NCBI RefSeq assembly: GCF_022179305.1
Contig: NZ_BPQP01000071.1
Location: forward strand, 1-56,946
Length of the DNA stretch: 56,946 bases
Direction: 5' to 3'
Origin: Methylobacterium iners
GTDB lineage: Bacteria > Pseudomonadota > Alphaproteobacteria > Rhizobiales > Beijerinckiaceae
The notes below the pieces were generated by a model. That model saw only the letters and a program-made list of their open reading frames with translations. It searched no databases and was not told where the DNA came from. The translations under genes and the position numbers were made by a program. Of the stretch, positions 16,594 through 27,411 are shown piece after piece (positions within the stretch are counted from its first letter, which is position 1; every line of letters begins with the position of its first letter).

Positions 16594-17877
16594 ATGAACC
16601 TGGTCGACACCGCTCCCCGCACCGCGACGTCCCCGACCGCGGCCCTGCCCGTGGCGACGGCGTCCGGCATCGAGGCCTGGCACGTCGAATCCCCCGTCGT
16701 GCCGCTGATCGCGCTGGCCTTCACCTTCGAGGGCGGCGCCGCCCAGGACCCGGAGGGCAAGGCCGGCGTCGCGCAGATGCTGGCACGCCTCCTCGACGAG
16801 GGCGCGGGCGAGCTCTCCTCCGACGCCTTCCAGGAGCGGCTCGCGGCCCGCGCCATCGAGATGAGCTTTCACGCCGGCCCCGACTCGATCGGCGGCTCGC
16901 TCAAGATGCTGGTGAAGCACGCCGACGAGGCGATCGATCTTCTCGCCCTGGCGCTCGCCAAGCCCCGCTTCGACGCCGACGCGATCGAGCGGGTGCGGGC
17001 CCAGACCATCGCCGGCCTGCGCTACCAGCAGAACGACCCCGGCGTCATGGCCTCGCGCCGCTTCTTCAAGGAGGCCTTCGCCGGCCACCCCTACGGCCGG
17101 CCCTCCTCGGGCACGGTCGAGAGCGTGAGCGCCATCACCCGCGACGACCTCGTCGCCATGCACAGGGCGCTCATCGGCCGGGGCGGGATCAAGGTCGCGG
17201 CGGTCGGCGCCATCGACGGCGCCCGCCTCGCCGACGCCCTCGACCGGGCCTTCGGCCGGCTCGACCTCGCCGCCCCGCTCAAGGCGGTGCCCCAGACCGC
17301 GATCCAGGATCTCGGCCGTCGCATCGTCGTCGACATCGACGTGCCGCAATCCGTGCTGCGCTTCGGCATGGGCGGCGTGCCCTGGCGCGACCCCGACTTC
17401 ATCCCCGCCTACGTCCTAAACCACGTGCTCGGGGGCGGCTCCTTCACCTCGCGCCTGTTCCAAGAGGTCCGCGAGAAGCGCGGCCTCGCCTACTCGGTCG
17501 GCACCTCGCTCGTCAGCCACCGCGCCTGCTCCATGACCTGGGGCTACACCGCGACGAAGAACGAGCGCGTCGGCGAGGCCCTCACGGTGATCGCCGAGGA
17601 GATCGGCCGGCTCATCTCCGAGGGTCCCTCCGACGAGGAGCTGCAGAAGGCCAAGGACTATCTCACCGGCTCCTACGCGCTCGGCTTCGACACCTCGACG
17701 AAGATCGCCCACCAGCTCGTGCAGATCGCCTTCGAGGGTCTCGGCATGGATTACATCGCGCGCCGCAACAACCTCGTGGCGAACGTCACCCAGGCCGACA
17801 TCCGCCGCGCCGCCGCCCGCACCTTCGCCGACGGCAAGATGCTCGTCGTCGCCGCGGGCCGGCCGACGGATTTCTGA
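16594..17877 (+). CDS. M16 family peptidase-like, non-catalytic partner
   Basis: A 427-residue M16 homologue whose HxxEH position reads AQMLARLLDEG, so it cannot bind zinc in the usual way. It keeps the fold signatures, including the glycine-rich LGGGSFTSRLFQEVREKRGLAYSV, which in family members contacts the substrate in the paired catalytic subunit. GAGG precedes ATG 16594 by five bases. It probably forms a heterodimer with the preceding protease. Length and order fit PqqG after PqqF of methylotrophs, but the pqqA-E genes are not in the window, so the PQQ link is a hypothesis. Confidence 0.87.
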   Translation: MNLVDTAPRTATSPTAALPVATASGIEAWHVESPVVPLIALAFTFEGGAAQDPEGKAGVAQMLARLLDEGAGELSSDAFQERLAARAIEMSFHAGPDSIGGSLKMLVKHADEAIDLLALALAKPRFDADAIERVRAQTIAGLRYQQNDPGVMASRRFFKEAFAGHPYGRPSSGTVESVSAITRDDLVAMHRALIGRGGIKVAAVGAIDGARLADALDRAFGRLDLAAPLKAVPQTAIQDLGRRIVVDIDVPQSVLRFGMGGVPWRDPDFIPAYVLNHVLGGGSFTSRLFQEVREKRGLAYSVGTSLVSHRACSMTWGYTATKNERVGEALTVIAEEIGRLISEGPSDEELQKAKDYLTGSYALGFDTSTKIAHQLVQIAFEGLGMDYIARRNNLVANVTQADIRRAAARTFADGKMLVVAAGRPTDF

Positions 17878-17905
17878 GGCTCACGCAACCAGGCAGGGCG
17901 GGACG

Positions 17906-18526
17906 ATGACGCGAGGCTCGAGCAAGATATCGGCGCGCGGGCTCCGGCCGGCGGCGACCCTCCTCGCCCTCCTCGCCGCGTCGCCGGCCCTCGCCCATAC
18001 GGGACATGGCGAGGCCGCCGGCCTCGCGCAGGGTTTCCTGCACCCGCTCACCGGGCTCGACCACGTGCTGGCGATGGTCGCGGTCGGGCTGATCGCGGCG
18101 CAGCTCGGCGGCCGGGCGCTGCTCCTGGTGCCGGCGGCGTTCCTCGCCATGATGGCGCTCGGCGGCGCGCTCGGGGCCTTCGGGATCGGCATGCCCGGTG
18201 CCGAGATCGGCATCGCGCTCTCCGTGGTCGTGCTCGGCGCCGCCCTCGCGCTTGGCCGCGCTCTGCCGGTGATCGGCGCCATCATCCTCGTCGGCGCCTT
18301 CGCGACCTTCCACGGCTACGCCCACGGCGCCGAGATGCCCGAGGCCGCCTCCGGCGCAGCCTACGGGCTCGGCTTCCTCGCGGCGACGGCCGGGCTCCAC
18401 GCCGCCGGGATCGGCGTCGGCCTCGCCGTTGGAAGCCTGAGCCGGCGCCTCGGCGCGCCGGCCCTGCGCCTGACGGGCGCGATGCTCTCCGTCGCCGGTC
18501 TCGGGCTCCTCGTCGGCGCGGTCTGA
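17906..18526 (+). CDS. HupE/UreJ family membrane protein
   Basis: A 206-residue protein of the HupE/UreJ family, secondary nickel or cobalt permeases. A signal-like N-terminus ends near ALAHTGHG, giving a possible N-terminal metal-binding His after processing. About six hydrophobic helices follow. Family motifs present are HPLTGLDHVLAMVAVG and FHGYAHGAEMP, the histidines that carry Ni/Co. No hydrogenase or urease genes are nearby, so the metal user is unknown. It lies 28 nt after the M16 pair. Confidence 0.88.
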   Translation: MTRGSSKISARGLRPAATLLALLAASPALAHTGHGEAAGLAQGFLHPLTGLDHVLAMVAVGLIAAQLGGRALLLVPAAFLAMMALGGALGAFGIGMPGAEIGIALSVVVLGAALALGRALPVIGAIILVGAFATFHGYAHGAEMPEAASGAAYGLGFLAATAGLHAAGIGVGLAVGSLSRRLGAPALRLTGAMLSVAGLGLLVGAV

Positions 18527-18616
18527 AGACTGCCGGCGGGTGCCGGGTCGCGGCTTTGGCATTTCGGCGACGCCGCCCCATCTGAGCGGCATCAGCGCAC
18601 CCGACGGACCCGCCCG

Positions 18617-19552
18617 ATGCAGCTCACCGGACTTCACCACCTCACCGCGATCACGGCCGGTGCGGCGGACAACCTCGCTTTCTACACCCGCGTGCTCGGC
18701 CTGCGGCTCGTCAAGAAGACGGTCAACCAGGACGACGTCTCCGCCTACCACCTGTTCTACGCCGACGGGATCGCGGCGCCGGGCACCGACATCACCTTCT
18801 TCGACTGGCCCGCCCCCCGGGAGCGCCGGGGCACGAACAGCATCACCCGCACCGCCCTGCGCGTGGCCGGCTCGGACGCGATCGCGTGGTGGCGGGAGCA
18901 CCTCGCCCGAGAGGGCGTGAACCACGCGCCTCCGATCGAGCGCGACGGCCGCCTCACCCTCGATTTCGAGGATGGGGAGGGCCAGCGCCTGAGCCTCGTC
19001 GACGATGGCGGCGCGGGCGAAGCGCATCCTTGGGCGCACAGCCCGGTGCCGGCCGAGCACCAGATCCGCGGCCTTGGCCCGGTCCGCCTCAGCGTGGCGC
19101 GGATCGCGCGGACGGAGGCCGTTCTCACCGAGGTGCTCGGCATGATTCACGACCGCTCCTACGGGCTGCCCGAGGGTGAGGTCCGGGTCTACCGCATGGG
19201 GGAGGGCGGGCCGGCCGCCGAGCTGCATCTCCTGAGCCAGCCCGATCTGCCGGCGGCGAGCCAGGGCGCAGGCGCCGTCCACCACGTCGCCTTCCGCATT
19301 CCGGATCAGGACTACGAGGCCTGGACCGAGCGTCTGGCGGAGCGGCACATGAGGACGAGCGGCCCGGTGAACCGCTACTATTTCCGCAGCCTCTACTTCC
19401 GCGAGCCCAACGGCATCCTGTTCGAGATCGCCACCGACGGTCCGGGCTTCACTGCCGACGAGCCGCTCGACAGCTTGGGCGAGCGCCTTTCGCTCCCGCC
19501 CTTCCTCGAAGGGCGCCGAGCCGAGATCGAGGCGGGCCTGAAGCCGCTTTAG
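18617..19552 (+). CDS. VOC family ring-cleaving dioxygenase, MhqO-like
   Basis: A 311-residue protein with two vicinal-oxygen-chelate modules. It begins [38 protein letters not shown], the signature of MhqO/MhqE-type hydroquinone dioxygenases. The second module starts around GLGPVRLSV and includes VHHVAFRI and [18 protein letters not shown], where His and Glu serve as metal ligands. It likely uses Fe(II) to open hydroquinone-type rings or detoxify quinones. No clear Shine-Dalgarno precedes ATG 18617. It is not obviously in an operon. Confidence 0.87.
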   Translation: MQLTGLHHLTAITAGAADNLAFYTRVLGLRLVKKTVNQDDVSAYHLFYADGIAAPGTDITFFDWPAPRERRGTNSITRTALRVAGSDAIAWWREHLAREGVNHAPPIERDGRLTLDFEDGEGQRLSLVDDGGAGEAHPWAHSPVPAEHQIRGLGPVRLSVARIARTEAVLTEVLGMIHDRSYGLPEGEVRVYRMGEGGPAAELHLLSQPDLPAASQGAGAVHHVAFRIPDQDYEAWTERLAERHMRTSGPVNRYYFRSLYFREPNGILFEIATDGPGFTADEPLDSLGERLSLPPFLEGRRAEIEAGLKPL

Positions 19553-19680
19553 CGGGCGGCACGATGAAGAGTGATTCCAGAGAGTTGCGCCCTGTGGCAG
19601 CCGCACGGCTTCCATGCCTTGACGGGCATGCCGCAGGTGCGAGATGACGCCGGGACGGCGCGAGACGCAAGGACGGGGTG

Positions 19681-20454
19681 ATGAGCAAGTACAACGAGGA
19701 GCGTGTGTTGTCGGTCCACCACTGGACGGACAACCTGTTTTCGTTCCGCACGACGCGCGACCCTTCGTTCCGCTTCCGCAACGGCGAGTTCACGATGATC
19801 GGCATCGAGGTGGAGGGCCGGCCCTTGCTGCGCGCCTACTCGGTGGTCTCGGCCAACTACGAGGAGGAGCTCGAGTTCTTCTCCATCAAGGTCGAGAACG
19901 GGCCCCTGACGAGCAAGCTCCAGCACCTCAAGGTCGGCGATCCGATCATGGTCGGCAAGAAGCCCACCGGCACGCTCGTCCTCGACAACCTGCTGCCGGG
20001 TCGTCACCTCTACCTGCTCGGCACCGGCACGGGGCTCGCGCCCTTCCTGTCCATCATCAAGGACCCGGAGACCTACGACCGCTTCGAGAAGGTCGTGCTC
20101 GTCCACGGCTGCCGGAAGGTCGAGGAGCTCGCCTACGGCGACACGATCACCCAGGACCTGCCCAACCACGAGTTCCTGGGCGAGATCATCGCGCAGCAGC
20201 TGATCTACTACCCCACCGTGACGCGCGAGCCCTTCCGCAACACGGGCCGGATCACGGATCTCATGGTTCAGGGCAAGCTCTTTGCCGATGTCGGTCTGCC
20301 GGCCATGTCGATCGAGAACGACCGCTTCATGCTCTGCGGAAGCCCGGAGATGATCCGCGACACCCGCGAATTGCTCACCGGGCTCGGCTACGAGGAGGGC
20401 AACCACGGCGAGGCCGCCCACTACGTCATCGAAAAAGCCTTCGTCGAGAAGTGA
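19681..20454 (+). CDS. fpr: ferredoxin-NADP reductase
   Basis: A 257-residue FAD-dependent reductase that moves electrons between NADPH and ferredoxin or flavodoxin. The FAD motif is RAYSVVSAN near residue 51, and the NADP-binding part has GTGTGLAPFLSI and MLCGSPEMI. It ends in AFVEK without the aromatic C-terminal residue of plant-type enzymes, as in bacterial subclass I. ATG 19681 is preferred over GTG 19678. Its stop overlaps the GTG start of bioD, so the two are translated together. Confidence 0.94.
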   Translation: MSKYNEERVLSVHHWTDNLFSFRTTRDPSFRFRNGEFTMIGIEVEGRPLLRAYSVVSANYEEELEFFSIKVENGPLTSKLQHLKVGDPIMVGKKPTGTLVLDNLLPGRHLYLLGTGTGLAPFLSIIKDPETYDRFEKVVLVHGCRKVEELAYGDTITQDLPNHEFLGEIIAQQLIYYPTVTREPFRNTGRITDLMVQGKLFADVGLPAMSIENDRFMLCGSPEMIRDTRELLTGLGYEEGNHGEAAHYVIEKAFVEK

Positions 20455-21146
20455 GCGGCGTTCCGGCCCGCGGCGTCTTCATCGCCGGCGCGGGAACCGA
20501 GATCGGCAAGACCTACGTCACGGCCGCGCTCACGCGCCGCCTGCGGCGCGAGGGCCGCAGGGTCCTGGCGCTGAAACCCCTGGCGAGCGGCGTCCCCCCG
20601 CTCTCCGACCCTGACTTCGCCGTCAGCGACACCGCGCTCCTGTTGGAGGCGCAAGGCTTGGCGGTCACCGAGGCCGCGGTGGAGGCGTGCTCGCCGTGGC
20701 GCTTTGCGGCACCGCTCGCACCCGACCTCGCCGCCGCGAAAGAGGGCCGCGCGGTCGCCTTGTCCGAGCTGATTGCCTGGTGCGAGGCCCGACTCGCCAA
20801 CGCCCGGCCCGAGGACCTCGTCCTCATCGAGGGCGTCGGCGGGCTGATGAGCCCCGTCACGCCGGAGGCGACCGGCCTCGACTGGCTCAAGGCCCTGTCC
20901 TTGCCGACGCTCCTGGTGTCCGGAAGCTATCTCGGCGCGATCAGTCACGCGCTGACGGCGGTCGAGACCCTGAGGTACCACCGCGTACCGCTGCTCGGCA
21001 TCGCGGTGAGCGAGAGCGCCGACGCGCCAGTGCCGGTCGGGACCGTTGCGGCGGCCGTTGCCCGGCATTCGGGGGCGCCGACGGCGTGCCTGGGACGGGA
21101 CGAGGATTGCCCCGAGGCCCTGATCAGCATGATCGGAACGGCCTGA
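20451..21146 (+). CDS. bioD: dethiobiotin synthase
   Basis: A 231-residue ATP-dependent carboxylase-like enzyme that closes the ureido ring of dethiobiotin from diaminopelargonate and CO2. The P-loop is FIAGAGTEIGKTYVTAAL, the substrate loop KPLASGV, and the second nucleotide loop EGVGGLMSPV. It starts at GTG 20451 inside the fpr stop codon. No other bio genes are in the window, which is unusual for bioD. Convergent with a small secreted-protein gene only 6 nt beyond its stop. Confidence 0.9.
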   Translation: MSGVPARGVFIAGAGTEIGKTYVTAALTRRLRREGRRVLALKPLASGVPPLSDPDFAVSDTALLLEAQGLAVTEAAVEACSPWRFAAPLAPDLAAAKEGRAVALSELIAWCEARLANARPEDLVLIEGVGGLMSPVTPEATGLDWLKALSLPTLLVSGSYLGAISHALTAVETLRYHRVPLLGIAVSESADAPVPVGTVAAAVARHSGAPTACLGRDEDCPEALISMIGTA

Positions 21147-21152
21147 AGCCGC

Positions 21153-21413
21153 TCAGCAGGAGCGGTCGAGGGTGAACCCGTTGGGGCCGGTGTGACCGCG
21201 GAACCGGCAGCCGCCGTAGGAGCCGGCGAAGCCGTGGGAATCGCGCCCCGTCTTCCAGGTCGCGCCCTCGCCGCCGCTGTACTTGGCCGTGCGATAGGAG
21301 GCGGCCTTGCCGGGTGCGGCCTTCACGCCGTCGGAGGCCGGACCCGCGGCCTGGGCGAAGGTGAACAGGCCGACATTGAAGGCAGCGGCGACGAGGAACA
21401 GGCGCGCTTTCAT
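21153..21413 (-). CDS. small secreted Gly-rich protein
   Basis: An 86-residue exported protein. The signal peptide is MKARLFLVAAAFNVGLFTFAQA with cleavage near AQAAG. The mature part is rich in Gly, Ser and Lys and contains two cysteines near the C-terminus (GGCRFRGHTGPNGFTLDRSC) that could form a disulfide. GGAG is six bases before ATG 21413; an in-frame ATG lies two codons upstream. The function is unknown. Confidence 0.72.
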   Translation of the reverse strand: MKARLFLVAAAFNVGLFTFAQAAGPASDGVKAAPGKAASYRTAKYSGGEGATWKTGRDSHGFAGSYGGCRFRGHTGPNGFTLDRSC

Positions 21414-21637
21414 GACCATCTCCGAAGCTCGATCCGTGGCGAGGGTCCGGATTGCGCGAGAGGTGATCTGCGCCGCGGCCCATGATCGGAACCTACGTGT
21501 CCGCCGTCCGGGCGACTGTGCGGGGCGGCACGTGCTCGTGCGGCCGAGGGCTCCCCCGCGCACGCCCTGCGTCGCTGTCCGCAGGGGCCGAGAGAGGTCC
21601 TGGGGCGTTGTCTTGCGTCAGCGACGAAGGAGAATGC

Positions 21638-21772
21638 ATGTCCGCGTTAGAGCCGAGACACCGTCAGGGCGACACCATCGACAAGGTCGATCAGGTCAGC
21701 AGCCTCGTCCTCCTCGCCTTCGCCCTCGTCGGCGCGGCCGGCGCCATCGCCGCGCACGCGCTGCTCGGCTAG
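21638..21772 (+). CDS. 44-residue single-pass membrane protein
   Basis: A very short gene with an excellent ribosome site (AAGGAG at 21627-21632, five bases before ATG 21638). The product has a charged N-terminus (MSALEPRHRQGDTIDKVDQV), then one hydrophobic helix (SSLVLLAFALVGAAGAIAAHALLG) that ends the protein. It belongs to no family I recognise. It sits between a minus-strand secreted protein and the convergent end of the histidine kinase. Confidence 0.65.
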   Translation: MSALEPRHRQGDTIDKVDQVSSLVLLAFALVGAAGAIAAHALLG

Positions 21773-21797
21773 AAGCCATCGGGAGCGGGAGCGACCC

Positions 21798-24536
<2,739 letters not shown>

Positions 24537-24610
24537 GCCGCCGGCATCGATCGCGCGATCCTACGCGCCGTTGGTGAGGACGCTGTTAAGCCTGCGCACC
24601 GGATCCAGGG

Positions 24611-25252
24611 TCACGTCTCGCAGGCGCGGCCGGTCGGCAGGACAATCTCGGGGTAGCGGCTATTCTTGCGCACGCCCTTGCGGACGGGCCATTTCAGAGC
24701 CTTCTTGATCTGCAACGTGTCGCCGCCCTCCTCCGCGCTGAGGATCTCGCCGACGAAGAAGATCCGATAGGGCATCTCCACCTCGACGTAGAGGAAGCGA
24801 GCGCCTTCCTCCTCGCCCGGGAAGAGGGAGGTGAGATCCTCGCCGACCGAGCGCGGCTCGGTATTGCCGCTCGCCGCGACCGAGCAGACCGTGGCCTGCG
24901 AGGCGCCATCCCGGCTCGCGACCCCGATCGTGCTCAGCTTGATCTTCGCGCTCGCCCCGTCGAAGGGCGGCAGGATCAGCGCCGCGGCCCCGAAGATCTC
25001 CTGCGCGCCGCGTGAGTCGATGGTCTCGCCCTGGCTCGCGACCTCGCCGACGGCGCGGGTCAGGAAGCCGACCTTCCGGACGTTGTTGGCGAAGTGGGAC
25101 AGCTCCACGGCGCCGACGAAGAGGAGAATGAGGATCGGAGCGAGGAGCGCGAACTCGACGGCGGCTATCCCGTCCCGTCCGGCCGCGAACCGGGAGGCCA
25201 GGGTGGAGGCCCTGTCGAACCGGCACGCGTCGCGCAGCGCCGGGCGCCTCAC
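24611..25252 (-). CDS. TadE/TadG-family pseudopilin-like protein (copy 1, second of pair)
   Basis: A 213-residue TadE-like protein. After a basic N-terminus it has [21 protein letters not shown] (about residues 30-50), with the conserved Glu that follows the prepilin-like cleavage region, then a periplasmic domain. One Cys (ATVCSVAA) and a C-terminal Cys (TGRACET) may form a disulfide. The GTG start overlaps the stop of the preceding TadE-like gene. It is homologous to the protein at 30061-30735 (shared FFxxx..ALKWPVR / FWPIR and [11 protein letters not shown] / SHHPEVVLPGG ends). Confidence 0.82.
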   Translation of the reverse strand: MRRPALRDACRFDRASTLASRFAAGRDGIAAVEFALLAPILILLFVGAVELSHFANNVRKVGFLTRAVGEVASQGETIDSRGAQEIFGAAALILPPFDGASAKIKLSTIGVASRDGASQATVCSVAASGNTEPRSVGEDLTSLFPGEEEGARFLYVEVEMPYRIFFVGEILSAEEGGDTLQIKKALKWPVRKGVRKNSRYPEIVLPTGRACET

Positions 25253-25854
25253 TTCGCGCCGCACTGGGCCGGAAGGCCGAGGCCGTTCTCCATCCGGAAG
25301 GTGAAGGCCGACTGGATGACGCGGTTGCCGTTGGCGAGCTCGGTCTGCCCGAGGCTCAGGCTGGAGAAGCCGATGAACTCGAAGGCGGCCTGGAGGACGA
25401 CGATGGCTCCGTCGCGCGGGCATTCGTAGGTCGTGCCGAAGCCGCCGCGCCAATCCTGGGTCGACGGGTCGACGGGCTGCGTGACCGATGCGGTGCCCAG
25501 CGTGGTGAAGGTCCGCAGATCGACCTTGACGCGGTCGCAGGGGAGGAGTCCGCCGACATTGGCGCAGATCTCGGCGCGCACCGCGTCGCTCGGCGTGGAT
25601 CCCGCAGCCGCGGTCCGAGGCGGCATCGTGTTGTTCGAGATCTTGCGGGCGCCGACCTCGACGGCGTTGTCGAGGGCGTGCCCCATCCAGAACATCAGCG
25701 CGATCTCGAAGATCACGAAGATCAGCCCGGTCAGCGGCAGCGCGATCAGGCTGAACTCGACGGCCGTCGCCCCGCCCTTATCGGCGAGGAAGGGGCGCAG
25801 GCCGGTGCACGCGCATTCCTGGAGCGTCGGGCGTCTGGAGGGGTGCGAGACCAT
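25249..25854 (-). CDS. TadE-family pseudopilin-like protein (copy 1, first of pair)
   Basis: A 201-residue protein with DKGGATAVEFSLIALPLTGLIFVIFEIALMFW around residues 25-55, the TadE N-terminal helix with its Glu. The typical ALDNAVEVGARKI segment follows. The periplasmic part has four Cys (EICANVGGLLPC, TTYECP, PAQCGAK) consistent with disulfides. It overlaps the next gene by a GTGA junction. It matches the protein at 30739-31320 in layout and in motifs such as DPSTQDWRGGFG / DPDTREWRANFG, so the pair was duplicated. Confidence 0.84.
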   Translation of the reverse strand: MVSHPSRRPTLQECACTGLRPFLADKGGATAVEFSLIALPLTGLIFVIFEIALMFWMGHALDNAVEVGARKISNNTMPPRTAAAGSTPSDAVRAEICANVGGLLPCDRVKVDLRTFTTLGTASVTQPVDPSTQDWRGGFGTTYECPRDGAIVVLQAAFEFIGFSSLSLGQTELANGNRVIQSAFTFRMENGLGLPAQCGAK

Positions 25855-26092
25855 CGTTCACGCGGGGACGTGTACCGCGTCCGGGCCGGGATCGGTCCTG
25901 AATGCAGAGTACAGCCCCCTCGATAGCAGCAGGACGTTTTGCAATCGTTATGGCTCGAGGGCCGCAATGCATCGGTGCCGTTTCCGCGGCATTCACCGAC
26001 GCAGGTTGACCCGAGTTAGGCGACACCGAGTCCTGGCTCGCCGATCGCTCTCCTCGCAAGAGACGAGGCACGGCTCCCGGGTCAAGGAGAGA

Positions 26093-27358
26093 TCAACGCA
26101 CGAGATAGATGTCGCCGTCCGTCTGGCCCAGTCCCTTGGGCACCGGGACCGTCGTCGTCCCATACTTGGTGTTGAGCACGAGCTTCGGATTGGCGGTCAG
26201 CAGGAGCTGCTGGGTCACGATGACCGTGAAGGCGGATTGCTGGGCGACCTCGTTCGTCGCGTCCACGACGAAGCGGCCGCGCGGCAGGTAGACGGTGCCG
26301 GTCATGTTCGAAGCGTAGTTCGTCTTGATCACGTGCTCGCGAAGCAGCGGCGCGCTCCTGTCCTCGAAGAACAGCAGCCCATACAATGCTCCGCTGCGCG
26401 GCGCGTCGAGGCTGATCCGAGCGTTGCTGAGGAACTGGAAAACGCTACCCGGACCGGTGAGGTAGAACCCGACGCCGTCGCCACGCACGTCGGCGTTCGA
26501 ATCAATCACAAGCGGGCCGTCCTTGATGACGTATTCGCCTGCCGACAGGGTGACGTAGGAGTTGCCGCCGATGAAAAGGCCGCCGCAATAAGTGCCGGCC
26601 CGGAGCACGTGGCGCGATCCGGCGCTGCCTCTGTCCACGAAGGTGTTGGTCGGCTCACAGGGGCCGGCTGAGGGCGGCACGCGATCCGCGATCGGGTCGT
26701 CAATCTTCCGGCAATCGGTGACCTTAGACGCGAAGAAGGAGCCCGCGCCCTTGAAGCCGCCGCCCGAGCAGACGCGCTCGGCGGTGACCTGGATGCCGCT
26801 GTCGGACTCGACGCCGCTGCTGCTCGTCGCGTTGGAATGGATGTCGCAATCTCTGGCCGTGAGCCAGGAATTCGACTTGAGGTAGATGGTCTGGCTGCTC
26901 GCGGGATCGAGTGCGATGACGCAGAGCTTGCGCTGGCCCCGCAGGGTCGCGAGCGAGGTCGCCGCGATCTGCCCCGGCGTCACGGCGAGGATGCCGGAGA
27001 GGTACTGCTTGCGCTCGTGCCGCAGCTGCACCTGGACGCTGGTTCCGTTGTCCTGCGGGGCGACGCTGACCGTGAGTCCGACCCCGGCGCCCTGATCGAC
27101 GAAGGCCTTCTTCGCCCAGCTCTCCGCGACGGTTTGCATGCGCCGCTGCTCGAAGGCGCTGACGGCCAACTCGCGCGCGGCCGCCATTGCCGCCGCGTCG
27201 GCGGCCGCCTGCAGATGCGAGCGCTGCTTGACCCAGGATCCGTAATCGACCGCCGCACCCACGGCGCCGGCCAGCACCGACATGGCCAGCGCGACCACGA
27301 GGAGCGTCGTCCCCGAGCGCGAGGCGGCGAAGGCACGGAACGGCAGCGATAGCGGCAT
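26093..27358 (-). CDS. TadG-like pilus-assembly protein with repeat-rich C-terminus (paralogue 2)
   Basis: A 421-residue protein. An N-terminal helix (SGTTLLVVALAMSVLAGAVGAAVDYG) is followed by the TadG signature WVKQRSHLQAAADAAAMAAAREL. The middle is Cys-rich (ARDCDIHSN, VCSGGGFKGAG, TDCRKIDDP, GPCEP). The C-terminal half is made of short Gly-rich hydrophobic repeats (GTYCGGLFIGGNSYVTLSAG, YVIKDGPLVIDSNADVRG) resembling a parallel beta-helix. It shares SGALYGLLFFED and a YLPRGRFVVD motif with the neighbouring paralogue. It is probably anchored in the inner membrane with the rest in the periplasm. Function in a Tad pilus is inferred from the N-terminus only. Confidence 0.8.
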   Translation of the reverse strand: MPLSLPFRAFAASRSGTTLLVVALAMSVLAGAVGAAVDYGSWVKQRSHLQAAADAAAMAAARELAVSAFEQRRMQTVAESWAKKAFVDQGAGVGLTVSVAPQDNGTSVQVQLRHERKQYLSGILAVTPGQIAATSLATLRGQRKLCVIALDPASSQTIYLKSNSWLTARDCDIHSNATSSSGVESDSGIQVTAERVCSGGGFKGAGSFFASKVTDCRKIDDPIADRVPPSAGPCEPTNTFVDRGSAGSRHVLRAGTYCGGLFIGGNSYVTLSAGEYVIKDGPLVIDSNADVRGDGVGFYLTGPGSVFQFLSNARISLDAPRSGALYGLLFFEDRSAPLLREHVIKTNYASNMTGTVYLPRGRFVVDATNEVAQQSAFTVIVTQQLLLTANPKLVLNTKYGTTTVPVPKGLGQTDGDIYLVR

Positions 27359-27411
27359 GGCTTCGAGCTTCTTCGCGGTTCGACGGACGTCCGAGACTTA
27401 TCCCTGGATCC

